DNA from: Neospora caninum Liverpool
Taxonomy: Eukaryota > Apicomplexa > Conoidasida > Eucoccidiorida > Sarcocystidae
Reading direction: 5' to 3'
NCBI RefSeq assembly: GCF_000208865.1
Contig: NC_018395.1
Coordinates: forward strand, 3,193,920-3,257,919
DNA: 64,000 nucleotides
Shown here: piece after piece, positions 47,606-59,152 of the stretch
Layout: every line of letters starts with the position of its first letter
Numbering within the stretch: position 1 is the first letter of the stretch
Made by a program: the position numbers and the translations under genes
The notes under the pieces: generated by a model
The model's input: only the letters and a program-made list of their open reading frames with translations
What the model was told of the DNA's origin: nothing
Database searches by the model: none

Positions 47606-50601
47606 CGGTATAGATTCGAAGCTGTTTTATTCGTTGTGCGCGATGGCCGCAAAACGTATCAACAAACAGGGTCGTGGCCGCACAAGAAAGAACACTGTTT
47701 AGCACAGCCAACGAAAGAAGAGTGCAGACGGGCTAGGTCGCGCACGCTCGAATCTCTAACAAACGCCAAGATCAGCCTCTGGGGTTCCGTGCCAGCACGA
47801 CAGTGGGGTCCCAGACAGAATGTTGTTGCTGGGCTGAACAGATATCGTGGCCTTTCACACAAAGACAAGAAACCTACCACCCGCGCTGGTAGAGCATTTG
47901 CTGCGCAAAAGAAAGGAACTGAGCAGGGTTGTCCTGGGCCACCGGTTTTCTTCGTGAACCGCAACAGCCCTTCGAGCTCAGCCGACCACCAAGCGGCCGC
48001 CTGGCTCTTCATAATAGTGAAACCTGCCGCACCAGTGATCCCAATTTCCTGAGGCGATATCGGTGGTCAGGCTAACCAGCCAGGAAGCACAAGGACGCTG
48101 GAAAGTTCCAGCGAACACGATGTCGATTGTAACGGTCTGCTGATCCACATCACTGGAATACGGAGCCTAGGGTACGATGAACCACGCACATTTGGAAAGC
48201 TGTTTACTCGGGATTTGAGCCTAGCCGGTGGCTGTCCACACAGTGCTGGCCTGCGAAAACAAAATGGCCACCCTGTACGTGGTAGAAGATCTCGCTATTC
48301 ACAAATGTTGCGGATGCGCGCAAGTGACAGAACTCGAGGCCGTTTGGGTATCTCGAGCTTTGCATGTGACACAGCATCTTTAGACCGTTTCAGGCGTATG
48401 CAACACGCTTGGATAACATAACTTGCTGAAAGATGTTTGCGTTGCAACTTCTCTGCTTTGCTGTTCTTATCGATGACGGCCGCACAACGACCGGTTGGTT
48501 CGGAGGTCCTCCCTTGGTCGAGAAAAAAGTGTGAGCGCCATTCGAGATATTCCGCATCCTGTTGCCCCCCGCAAGTGTCATCGCCAGTGGAATATGATTT
48601 GCAGCTCTTGTGTCCACCTTCGAATATACAAGGACGGTGTTACTCCACGCGACACGGTCATCACTTTTTTAGCACCGAAGCACCGATCCCTCCGCAAATT
48701 AGATCGCAGGTATGCGTGCCGACCCAGGCTTGTGTGAGTTCTGTGACAGAGATGTAATCCTATCTGCTGCTCAAGAGTGTTTTCGCTTGCCGTCACGGAG
48801 TAAAATTCGGCTGACGGTAGCAGTGTCGGTTTCGGTGGAACAGCGCGCTACAGCCACTTTGCGGCACCGTGGTCTTAATGATGCACAAGAAAAGCCAAAG
48901 AACGCAAGATTTCGTCCGGATTTCATTCGCCGGACACTGTAGCGACCAAGAGCTCGACTGGAAACTAACACAAAACGTTCCAGTCGCCTGATCTGAGCGG
49001 TGTATGAGGACGCAATGCTGTGAGCTCATGCAGTCCGCGGAAGTCTGGCCCTTCCGGCTGGCCTCGTTGCCTCCTGAAGGCAAAACTAATGGCTGGGGCG
49101 TCGTATCACATATCCAAGCTTTTCAGTTTTCAGGTGCCGTCGTTGGCGGCGGAAAATAGTCCAGGTGTGCAGTTCCTTTGTTGCTGTGACTGTTGAGCGA
49201 CTACTGCCCGTGGCGCGATATCGCATCTCATCTAATTGTTCTCCAGAATGATACCCTCGCGAAAACGTAACTTAAGGAGTGAATCGAAGAGCGCGCGGCT
49301 AAATGCGCGGCGCATCGGGGGCATGTTTCGAGAAAGCGTAATCGAAAGTTCCCTTACCGTCCAATGCTGCTGCGACCATCGCTTTGTAGCGGTTCCCGTG
49401 CGCATCGTTCACTATTCCACGTGCATCGCTCACGTCTTTCCGTTTGGTTAGTCTAAAGTATATTTTCCTGGTATCATTTTCACTCGTTTTTCGTTTCCCT
49501 TGATCTTAAACGGACAGAAGACATGCTCAACTCAGATGCTCCACAGCGTTTCCGGAGCATCCTCTTCTGCCGCGACTGTTCTTGCGCACTTGCCTGTCTC
49601 CAGTTTCCGTTTTTTCGAGCGACATATGCCCATTCCCTCCTTACCATCTTGATGGCAGATTCCCTTTGGCCTTACCATTTCTCATGCATTCGTTGCACAT
49701 TTGTTAATTCCAAGAGGGTTTTCTCAGGAGCTCCTCAAGTGGGGGTTGGAAAAAGGCAGTGTGTACCAGCCTGTGCCCGTAGATTTGTTTGCGCTGAAGG
49801 CCAAAAGGACTACTTTTCCTCAACAAAGGGGATTTTTCCCGTCTTCCCTTCCTCTTTCAAAGTTGCAGTCTCCCTGCAACGTGGGAAGATAGCGCTGTAT
49901 CTTCTGAAGAGCGTTGTGTCGGGAACCAGCAGCAGACCCTCGCCGTATCTGCCTCGGAAGAACAGCGTTGCCGCATCCAACGGCGCAACGCGGTCCGGGT
50001 TCTAGGCTCTCCCTCTCTCTCCCGATTCGTCTTCGTCTTTTGTCTTTCCACTTTGTTATTTGTCCCAGAATCCTCCTTGTCCGTGTGTCTCAAGTATCCG
50101 CTTCTCAGTGTATCACCTGCCACGCATCGTACCCGACTGTTCTACACTGTCAACCTAACCTGCTATGCGTGGCCACGAACACGAGGAACGTCGCCGTTGC
50201 TGGCTTTCAGTGAACTGCACGAGATTTCAAGTATCAAGATAAGGAGATCCTGGGGGGAAAGCCCCAGGGTGAAGTCACATTAGGCGACCTGCGCGTTCAT
50301 TTCGACCAGGCAATTCGCTCTCTCGCCACACCGCGGGCTGGCGGCTCCATTCCGTGTTTGGAACGCAGACGCGCTGAGGAGGAAGCCCCTCCCTTTTCAT
50401 TGATGTGAGGGCTCTCAGGAGACGCATGCCAGCAAGTGCGGAAACGTTTGCAGCTAGGGTGGGATGCGCACCCGCGACGGCGCAGGACGACGGCGCCGCC
50501 GTGCTGGCCTTTTTGGGTCTTTTTCCCTTTGCTCCTCGTTTTCCCTTCACTCTCCGTTCTAGCCCTGGAGTCCTTAAAGCAGTTTCGTCCCGTACCTCGC
50601 A
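47606..50601. other. Divergent intergenic region between the four-pass membrane protein and SPY
   Basis: About 3 kb that should hold two promoters and leaders. The stretch 49500-50600 is partly pyrimidine-rich, in keeping with the SPY 5' leader. Open frames of up to 160 codons exist (for example at 49523 and 47570 on the plus strand) but lack family features. I see no gene here. Confidence 0.5.
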
Positions 50602-53600
50602 ATGAATGAGCCTGGTCTCTCTCGATCGGGCGTCACCAGGCCGGAACCGCCGCACAGTTGCCGTGGTCCTCCGTCTTCAGCTTCTTCGCATCCCTCTCTC
50701 TGCAGTTCGTCCTCGCCTGGTTTTTCTTCCCCGTCTCCCGCGACCTCCCGGCCTGCAGTGCAGGGAAACGGCGTCGTCGCGCACCTACCAGCCGAGACAT
50801 CTTCTCCGCACAGTCTCCCCTCGCTGGAAACAAACGCTGTGCACCCGCCGTCTTCGCCGTCTCCTTACCCTCCTACGTCTTGCAGCCAAGTCCCTCGACC
50901 TGTACCTCACCCCCACCGTGGACAGGGCAGGGAGGGCGGCGCTGCATGCAATCATGACGCCAATGTAGTCAGTGACGTGTGCGCGTCGATCCCCGAAAAC
51001 GCGTTTCTTCGCCAGTTCCTCACGTCTTCGGGGACCTTCCCATCCGCCGCGGAAATCCTCAAAAAGGCAGCCTTCTTCAACTCGGGGAACCGACCCCACG
51101 ACGCTCTTCTTCTCTACAACGCCGGACTCAAGGTGTATGCGGATGACGCAAACCTGTGGAACTGCAAAGGCGTCGCCCTCAGAGCTCTCGGGCGCGTGCA
51201 CGGTCAGTCGCGGGACACTGTTGATGCATTTGCAAGAGACGGATCACACCTGGTCGAGATGTGTGCAGGTACACACGCGCTGGCCGCACGGATCGACAGC
51301 GCCATCGACCTCTCGTATTGGGAGTCGGGGGTGGGGGGGGGGGGGGGGGGGAACAAAGACTTGGTGGACAGCCTTGCGGTCGCAACTTTGAACTGTTGAA
51401 GCCTGCTTTGTTGTCGACACAGAGGCGCTCGAGTGCTGCCGAGAGGCACTACGTCTCGACCCTCGAAACACGAATGCTCTAAACAACATTGGCGTCGCTT
51501 TGAAGGAAAGAGGCGAACTTCTCCAAGCTGTAAGACGACCTTCCTAAGGCATATGCCATGCGTTTGCGTTCTGTTACCGGGGGCTCTCAGGTTTCCCTCT
51601 CCAGCTGCTCTCGTCTCGTCTTGCCGTTCCCGCTCTTTCTTCCTTCATATGTGCACCGCACTGCCGCGTGCGCTTTCTATTTCTGCTCCATAACGTCTGG
51701 TGGCAACTCTGGAGCTTTACTTCTCTCGTTCCTGCGCTCCCTTGCGTGAATGCGTGTGTATGTGTGCATTTCGGGAAAGGGAAGGGGGTACGCACGCGGA
51801 AGCGTCTCGGACCTGTGCCTTGTCTTGAAGCAGCATTCTGAATTTTTTGCGGGGTTTCGCCCGAGATTTGCCGCGCCTTCGATTCGCGTCCCGCATGTGT
51901 CGTGAAAGGCTTGCACCACGTCTCTCGGGTCTTCTTCGCTGCCTAGTTCTCCTTTCTTTCCTCTGCCTTCTTCCCCCGTATTTTCTGCGATCAGCCTCTT
52001 CACTGTCTCCTTGTGTCCCCGCACTTTTCTTTTTCCTGCCTGATGTGTCTCTGATCTGTCTCCTCCTTCCTCTGCCTGCTTCCTCTCGCTGACCCGCCTC
52101 CTCCGCGCGTCTCCGTTCTCACCTTTTACTGCCGTGCTCTTCTTTCTCGCTTGTTCCCTTGCGACCTCTTCTCTTCATTTCTCTCTTCTCTTCTCTTCGC
52201 TTCTCTTTCAGGTCGAGCACTATCGCGCGTCGCTGGCAGCGAATCCACACCAACCAAGTACGCGAGCAGAGAGCGACGGACAGAGCAATTGTGGAATCCA
52301 CGCTGACCCAGACACAAGAAGTGGTGAACGAATTTAGGAAGAGAAAAGGTGACCGAACAGCGAGCGCAGTTCTTCCGAGCCGCCCAAAGGAAGGTTCCTC
52401 GTGGCCTCGTGGTCTCGCAGAGACATATCGGTTTGGAAACCGTCCGGCACTTGTCAGGACGGCAGGTTCTCACCTTCCTCAGAAGCACGAGGACGTCGAC
52501 GGATGTAGCCTTTCCCTTCCTTTTCGTTTGCTCCTTCCGTTCCTCTCAGTCGTTTCTTTTCCCGCGCTCAGTCTCTGTCTTGTCTCTTTCTCCGTCTCGT
52601 TCCCCGCCGCCTGCCTGTCCTCTTGTTGCAGCATGTCGCATGAACTTGGCCGTTGCCCTCACCGATCTGGGCACGAAGCTGAAGCAGGAGAAAAAGCTCC
52701 AGGCGGGTAAGCAGGCGCGTCTAAAAAGCGAGAAGCGGATCTCAGGTGCCTGCCTTTCTCGTCTTTTCATTTCCTCGCGTTCGTGTCGTTGCCTCGATCT
52801 CCCCCTTTCGAGGAGTCCAAGTGGATGCGTCGCTTTCTGATCCGCTCTGCGTGCAGCTCTCGTCTGCTACACAGAGGCGTTGACGGCGGACCCGACGTAC
52901 GCGCCGTGCTACTACAACCTCGGCGTCATCCACGCCGAGACCGATGACCCACACACAGCTCTGCAGATGTACCGCGAGGCGGTGCGTATCAATCCCCGCT
53001 ATGTCGAGGCGTACAACAATATGGGCGCTGTGTGCAAAAACCTAGGCAAGGTAGGCGGAAGGCTGCGGTGAGGAAACCCACAGGACAGAGCAGTTGCGCT
53101 GCCGTCGCTGCAGCGTCTCCCGTATTCGAGGACGACCTCAAGCACGAACACAGACACAAGACGCGGCTGCTGGCGCTTCGTCTCGGGAGTTCTGTGCTCT
53201 CGCGCTGCGACGTTTATCTCAGATCGCTCCCTTGAACTCTCGGATGATGTGTGTGGCCGATCGAAACCAAAGCGGGCTGTGCACTGTTCTGGTCACCTTG
53301 CCGAACGCGCCCGCTTGATAGAACTCTGCTTTGCACCTTTGGCCTTCAGCTGGAAGATGCTATCGCGTTTTATGAGAAGGCTCTCGCGTGCAACCCGAAC
53401 TACCAGCTGAGTCTAAGCAACATGGCTGTCGCTCTCACCGACCTTGGAACGCAACAGAAGACCTTTGAAGGCGCGAAGGTAATTCCCCCTTCTCATTCCA
53501 GGACTGCCAGGGCGGAGACGTGGAAAGGATGGGGCAGGTCGGGAATCACGAGCTCGCCGAAATGGCCGAGTTTAACTGTCTGCGTGGCTCGCGGTCCGTT

Positions 53601-54883
53601 GCTCCACAGACCCTCCTGCGTCTTCACTCGCGTCTCTCTCTCGCGAACTCCCTCAGCTCTACCTGCGCGTGAACACGGATGCGTGCTTCTAACTCGTCTA
53701 CCTATACACATATATAGATACATACATCTTTACATATATATATATATATATGTACACACGCATATATCTGTGTGCGTGTGTGTAGAGATACATGTGTATT
53801 TGCAATCACACTCAGATACGGACTTCATGAAAGCAGACAGTCCATATTCTGCGCGTGCCGGATACGCGCGGGTCAAGAGAAAGCGTGGATCCTCGGGGGG
53901 GGAATCAAAGTGTGTGGATATACTATTCTTTGTTGAGGGGTATTCGTCGCGGCACGAGCTCCGCGTGAGATGCGTCGTGGGGGAATGGCGTGATTCTTGT
54001 GTCTCCTGTTTTACTGCCTTTGCCGCCTGCAGAAAGCCATCTCTCTCTACAAAAAGGCGTTAATCTACAATCCGTATTATTCGGACGCGTACTACAATCT
54101 GGGTAAGCTGCTCGCGTCTCGATGGTATTGTAGCCTCGCGTGTGTTTCCACTGTTTCGCGTCGCTCTTCTTCTTCTTCTTCTGAAATTGACAGTGTGCTT
54201 TCCTTATCATATTTTGCGAGCGCTTTCTCTCCCTTTTGGCTCGTTTCCAAGACGCGTCTTTCGTGTTTCGTCTGCTCTTTCGTTTCCGATTCCTCGGAAG
54301 AGAAGACGCGAGACTCTCGCCTGGTCGTCGGCTCTTCTCCCTTCCCCCCGTACACTCACCACTCTTTTCTGGGCCGCGAGCTACCCTTTTTTCCCGTTCG
54401 CACGTTGCGCGTTTGTCCTGTGTCCCCTCTTCCTGAACCCCAGTCTCCTGTCGCCCACCTGTCGCATTTCGTGTCTCTTTAGGCGTCGCTTACGCCGACT
54501 CGCACAAGTTCGACAAAGCCCTGGTGAACTACCAGCTGGCCGTCGCCTTCAACCCTCGATGCGCAGAGGCGTACAACAACATGGGTGTCATCCACAAGGA
54601 CAGAGAAAACACGGACCAGGCGATTGTTTGCTACAATAAGGCTCTGGAAATCAATCCGGACTTCTCGCAAACCCTGAACAACCTCGGTGTTCTCTACACG
54701 TGCACCGGAAAGGTGAGATGAGAACCCTGCATATTCCCCGAAAGCGTCGAGAGAACCGCGCCTCGGTCGTGCGCTCCAAAGGACGCGTGGGTAGGTCTGG
54801 ACGCATGGCGGCCTCTTGGCCTCTCGATTCGTCGCAGCGTAGGATCTACATCAAAACATAATAAATATATACATATATACATA

Positions 54884-54916
<33 letters not shown>

Positions 54917-57385
54917 GTTTTAGATTTACGTCCTGTGGGCTTCGTCCTGCCTGGATCGCTTTGTACGTCTCTAGATGATGTTGGCGTGTGGCCCGAGTCC
55001 CAGTTTCTGCGCTTGACGCGTCTTATATATGCACGTTTCCCCAGTTGCGTGCGTCTGTGCATGCGAATATTTTTGTGTGTCGCACTGTACAGTGTACATC
55101 TGGCCGAGTGTCGCAGATAGCTCGTGCGTGCGTCGATTTTGATTCGCAGATTGGCGAGGCGTTGCAGTTCGCCAAGCGTGCCATCGAAGTCAATCCGAGC
55201 TACGCGGAGGCGTACAACAACCTGGGCGTTTTGTACCGCGACCAAGGCGACATCGAGGACTCTGTGAAAGCGTATGACAAATGTTTGGTTCTTGACCCAA
55301 ACTCGCCCAACGCCTTCCACAACAAGTCAGTGCGCGTCTTTGTTTTCTGTTTTCCTCTCTCGCTGCGCCCTTCCCGAGGGCCAGCCTGCGCGTTTGTCCA
55401 GCAGTGCCGAGCTGTGCATGCCGCGCCTGTCGAGAACCACACCCTTGTCCAAATTTCGGGGAGACAACTGGGGGGGATTCACAGCCGTCTGCGCGTTTGT
55501 CTCTGCGTGCACGTCCTCTCTTTTCGTCTCCCACGCTTCTCGGCGATGCGTCGCCTCCCTGTGGAGCTGCGCGTCCTCCGCCAGTTTTTTTCGCGTGCCG
55601 GCGTCTCTCTGCCCTGCCGGTAGAGGCCGGACTCTAGGCACTTTCTGAGATGCTGGCGAACCCGCGCCTACGGGGAGAGAGAGAGTGTCTTGTTTTGTGT
55701 CAACTTCGCTGACTTCGACGCCTGCAGGGTGCGGCATTCACATGTTTGGTGTCGACCTGCTTTCAGGCTGCTTGCCTTGAACTACTTGGAGGATTTGCCC
55801 GACAACGAGATCTTCCGGGTTTCAGAAAAGTGGGGCGGCCAGCTCCTCTCTGCGCGGACGCCGTACACTTCTTGGCTGTGTCCACACATCAGCATATCGC
55901 CTGCGCCTTCCTCGCTTGCTCCGTCCTCACTTTCTCCTTCCGCGTCGCCTTCTCTGTCTTCGCCTCCTTTGTCTTCCGCGTCGATTGCCTCGAGAGTCAT
56001 CCGCGTCGGCTACATAGGTCCGGACTTCTTTACTCACTCTGTTTCGTATTTCATTCATGCCCCGCTGGTCTACCACGACAAGTCAAAGTTCCACATAACT
56101 GTCTACGCCAACGTTATCCGGGAAGACGAGAAGACGCAGGTACGCGATAGAGGAGACGCGGGCTTTTGCTTCTCAGGCCCTGGCCGTTTTTTTCACGGGG
56201 ACAGTTCCGTTTCTGGAAGGTGAACCATTTCGCAGCGTGCGTCGCGAGTGGCGCCTATATTTCCCGCGACTTCTGTAGCTGGCCTCTCACGTTCTTCCCC
56301 TCTTCAGTGTCTCTTCATCGCCGTGCTCGTCTTCCAGGCCACATAGGGGGTTGACGCGTTTTATCGCCGGGTCCGTTTTGGGGGGAAAATCGAGAAGTCG
56401 CATGTTTGATCACACCTCTCCCGCCGCAAATACCGCATTATAGAACGGACGAGGGAGAGACAAGTCCCTGTTCGCCACAGCGGCGTTGTCTCCCTGGTTT
56501 CCGGTTCCCGCGCCGGCAGTCTTCGTTTTGTCCGGCCATCGCTTTCTCTCGTCCGCTCCTCCGGTTCCCCGGCAGCTGTTCGTTTGCCCCGAATCGCTGA
56601 CGCGAACATTCCCCTGGTGCGGTGTCGCTGAGACACGATTATTTCTAAGCTGTTTCTGGGGAGTGTATACTACGCGTTGGACGGCCGGTTTTCATCTTGG
56701 ATGTCTCCCGCCTCGTCAAGACCGGAGCCTGGAGACTTCCTCCGTTCTCGTGAGATCGCACCCTCCGCCACGGGGTTTTTGGCACGTGCCGAGTGGGCTT
56801 TCTTTTTCGTTTCCCACTTCAGATGTTCAAAGCGCTTCCACATTGCTGGCGCTCCATCGTGGGCATGCACGAACGCGACGTCGCGCACCTGATTCGAGAA
56901 GACAAAATCGACATCCTGGTCGAGCTCGCCGGCCACACTGCACACAACCGCCTCGACGTGATGGCCTGGAAGCCTGCACCGATCCAAATCAGCTGGATTG
57001 GCTACCCAAACACAACGGGTCTCAAGACGATCGACTTCCGGATAACTGACGCTGTTGCCGACCCCGCGGACACAACGCAGTTGTATGTCGAAGAGTTGGT
57101 TCGCCTGCCAAACTGCTTCATCTGCTACCATCCCCCTCCGGACTTCCCCAAAGACGTCCCCGCGAAACCGCCCCCCGTCGTCGAACACGGCGTCATCACT
57201 TTCGGATCTTTCAACAACCTCGCCAAGCTCGGCAAACAGGTCGGCGCGTGCGAAGAGACGAGACAGGGAAACAGCACCCGCGCGACTCTCTTGAAGAAAC
57301 ACACACCGGGCCCAGTGGCAATTTACAAATCAATTTCTCCCGCGTGCATACACCTGCACATCTCCACCACCACTCACACACATAC

Positions 57386-57418
<33 letters not shown>

Positions 57419-59152
57419 TGTATGTATGTATGTATGTACGTATGTATGTATGAATGTATGTATGTATGTATGTATGTATGTATGTATGTATGTATGTATG
57501 TATGTGTGTTCGTATGTATATATGCGTGTATGTAAGTATGTGTGTATGCATGTATGTATGTACGTACGTAAGTATGTATGTATGTGTATGTTGATGAGTG
57601 TAGGTGGGTCAATTTACGCGCCTGTGTGTATTCCGTTGCAGGTTATCGAGCTGTGGAGTCGCATCTTGAAAGCCGTCCCAACTAGCCGGTTGCTGCTGAA
57701 AGCTCGGCCGTTTGCAAATGAGGAAATGCAGCGAAAATTCAAGGCGAAATTTGAAGCCCATGGAGTCTCGGGAGATCGCATCGACGCCATGGCTCTTGTT
57801 CCGGCGTGCATGGATCACTTAATGGTGAGAGGAGACGGGAACCGTTACTCTTTCCCATGCGCTCTCGACCTTCTCTTCTCCCTTCTCTTCCTTCTCTGCC
57901 TGTTGCGTTTGCCTTCCCCTTTTCCGTCGTTGTTCAGCCCTGCGCGTCATGGTTCGCGGGTTCCTCCCTGTCTCGCCACTCCGTGTTCTGTTCACCGCCG
58001 CTGCTCTACTTCCGATGCCTTTTCTGTCTTCTCCTGCCGAGATATCCCAGCACGTTCCGTCTTCGTCTGCTTGCCGCGTTCCCTTCTCGCGGAAAAATTA
58101 TCCCAGCTGTTTTATTTTCTGCGCTCGCTGCCTTCTCGGCGTTCACCTGACTTCAGGTGTATTCACTGGTCGACATCGCCCTCGATTCCTTTCCGTACGC
58201 GGGGACTACCACGACGTGCGAGGCTCTGGTCATGGGCGTTCCAGTCGTCTCTCTTCGTCGGAAAAATATTCACGCGCACAACGTGGGGGCGACTCTGCTA
58301 GCCCACTACGGACTTCCTGAGCTTGTCGCTGACACTCCTGAGCAGTACGTCCGTCTAGCTGTCGAGGTAGGTCATTCGCACAAATATACCCATATATATA
58401 TATGTATATTTGTGTATATGCGTCTCCGCTTTTTGCCTATATATAAGGACGTCTTGGCAGATAGATGTCTAAAGGAAGGACTGCTTACCAGCGGGTCTTC
58501 GGAAAAGGGGGAGAGCAGCGCTGTATGTGCATGTTCGTTGACATGCCCGTACACATCTTACCGCAGAGATGCACGTGGACATCCACACGGTGCATGGCCT
58601 TGTGTGCACTGAAATCAGCGGAAGCGTGGTGTATCGGATATATATATATATATATATATATACATCTGGATAAGCGCTTTAGCGTCTTCGTGTAGGGCTG
58701 TGCTCGCGCATCTGTATCTGCTTGACTGGCCGTTCCTCGACCCCAAATGCTTTTCCATGCATCTTTTTCACAGGCTTGTGTCTCTGCTTTTGCATGCGAA
58801 TGCATGTGGGTGTCTCGAGTCCCGACGAGCGTTTTCCAGCCCGGCGGACTGCCGAAAAAGACACTCGCGTCCTCCTCCACTGCTCAACTCTGCCTGTCTC
58901 CTGTCTGTTCTGTGTTTCGGTTTTCGTGGCGATGCTTTGCGCTCTCATTTCTCCCTGTTTGTCTCTGCGTCTTGCGCGCGTGGGCTGTATCGCGCTCAGC
59001 TCGCAGGGGATGTCGAGCGACTGAAACAGTATCGCCAGAGCATCCGCGCGGCTGTTTTGGAGAAGGCGTCTCAGCCGCATGCGGAGAGGTTCTCTCGCGA
59101 CTTGGAAGAACTTTATCGCCAGCTCATAGCTCGCCAGCGACCGGAAAAATGA
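50602..59152 (+). CDS. SPY: SPINDLY-type nucleocytoplasmic protein O-fucosyltransferase
   Basis: GT41-family enzyme that transfers fucose from GDP-fucose to Ser/Thr of nuclear and cytosolic proteins; in T. gondii these gather at the nuclear periphery. Fourteen exons, all in phase: 50602-51202, 51423-51529, 52212-52257, 52632-52706, 52857-53050, 53350-53478, 54033-54102, 54483-54712, 55150-55325, 55767-56139, 56823-57239, 57642-57824, 58157-58366, 59000-59152; about 987 residues. A Ser/Pro-rich N-terminus of about 130 residues is followed by eleven TPR repeats (typical unit EAYNNLGVLYRDQGD). A Ser/Pro linker (about 583-615) leads to the catalytic half: GYIGPDFFTHSVSYFI, DILVELAGHTAHNRL, ISWIGYPNTTGL, GSFNNLAKL, LDSFPYAGTTTTCEAL, HAHNVGATLL. 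These match plant SPY rather than animal O-GlcNAc transferase, which supports GDP-fucose as donor. The last exon start at 59000 is less certain than the others. Confidence 0.97.
51333..51351. repeat. Poly-G run in SPY intron 1
   Basis: Nineteen consecutive G between SPY exons 1 and 2, about 70 bases before the acceptor. It is prone to length change. Confidence 0.9.
53718..53752. repeat. (AT)n/(ATAC)n simple repeat in SPY intron 6
   Basis: Mixed AT and ATAC steps between the exons ending at 53478 and starting at 54033. It continues as degenerate GTGT/ATAC steps to about 53795. Confidence 0.85.
54862..54915. repeat. (AT)n microsatellite in SPY intron 8
   Basis: AT units with a few ATAC/ATGT steps between the exons ending at 54712 and starting at 55150. 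Confidence 0.9.
57383..57600. repeat. (TATG)n microsatellite in SPY intron 11
   Basis: About 50 copies of a TATG tetranucleotide, pure in the centre (about 57391-57505) and decaying into TGTG/ACGT variants. It is the longest repeat of the window and the reverse complement class of the ACAT repeat in the kinesin intron. It ends about 40 bases before the acceptor of exon 12, and the frame stays open through it, which would mislead gene finders. Confidence 0.95.
58637..58662. repeat. (AT)n microsatellite in last SPY intron
   Basis: About 13 AT units in the 633-base intron before the final SPY exon. A second smaller AT tract lies at about 58385-58410. Confidence 0.9.

Noticed and set aside
57211..57612. 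Minus-strand His/Thr/Tyr/Ile-periodic open frame
   Set aside because: It is the antisense translation of the TATG repeat in a SPY intron.
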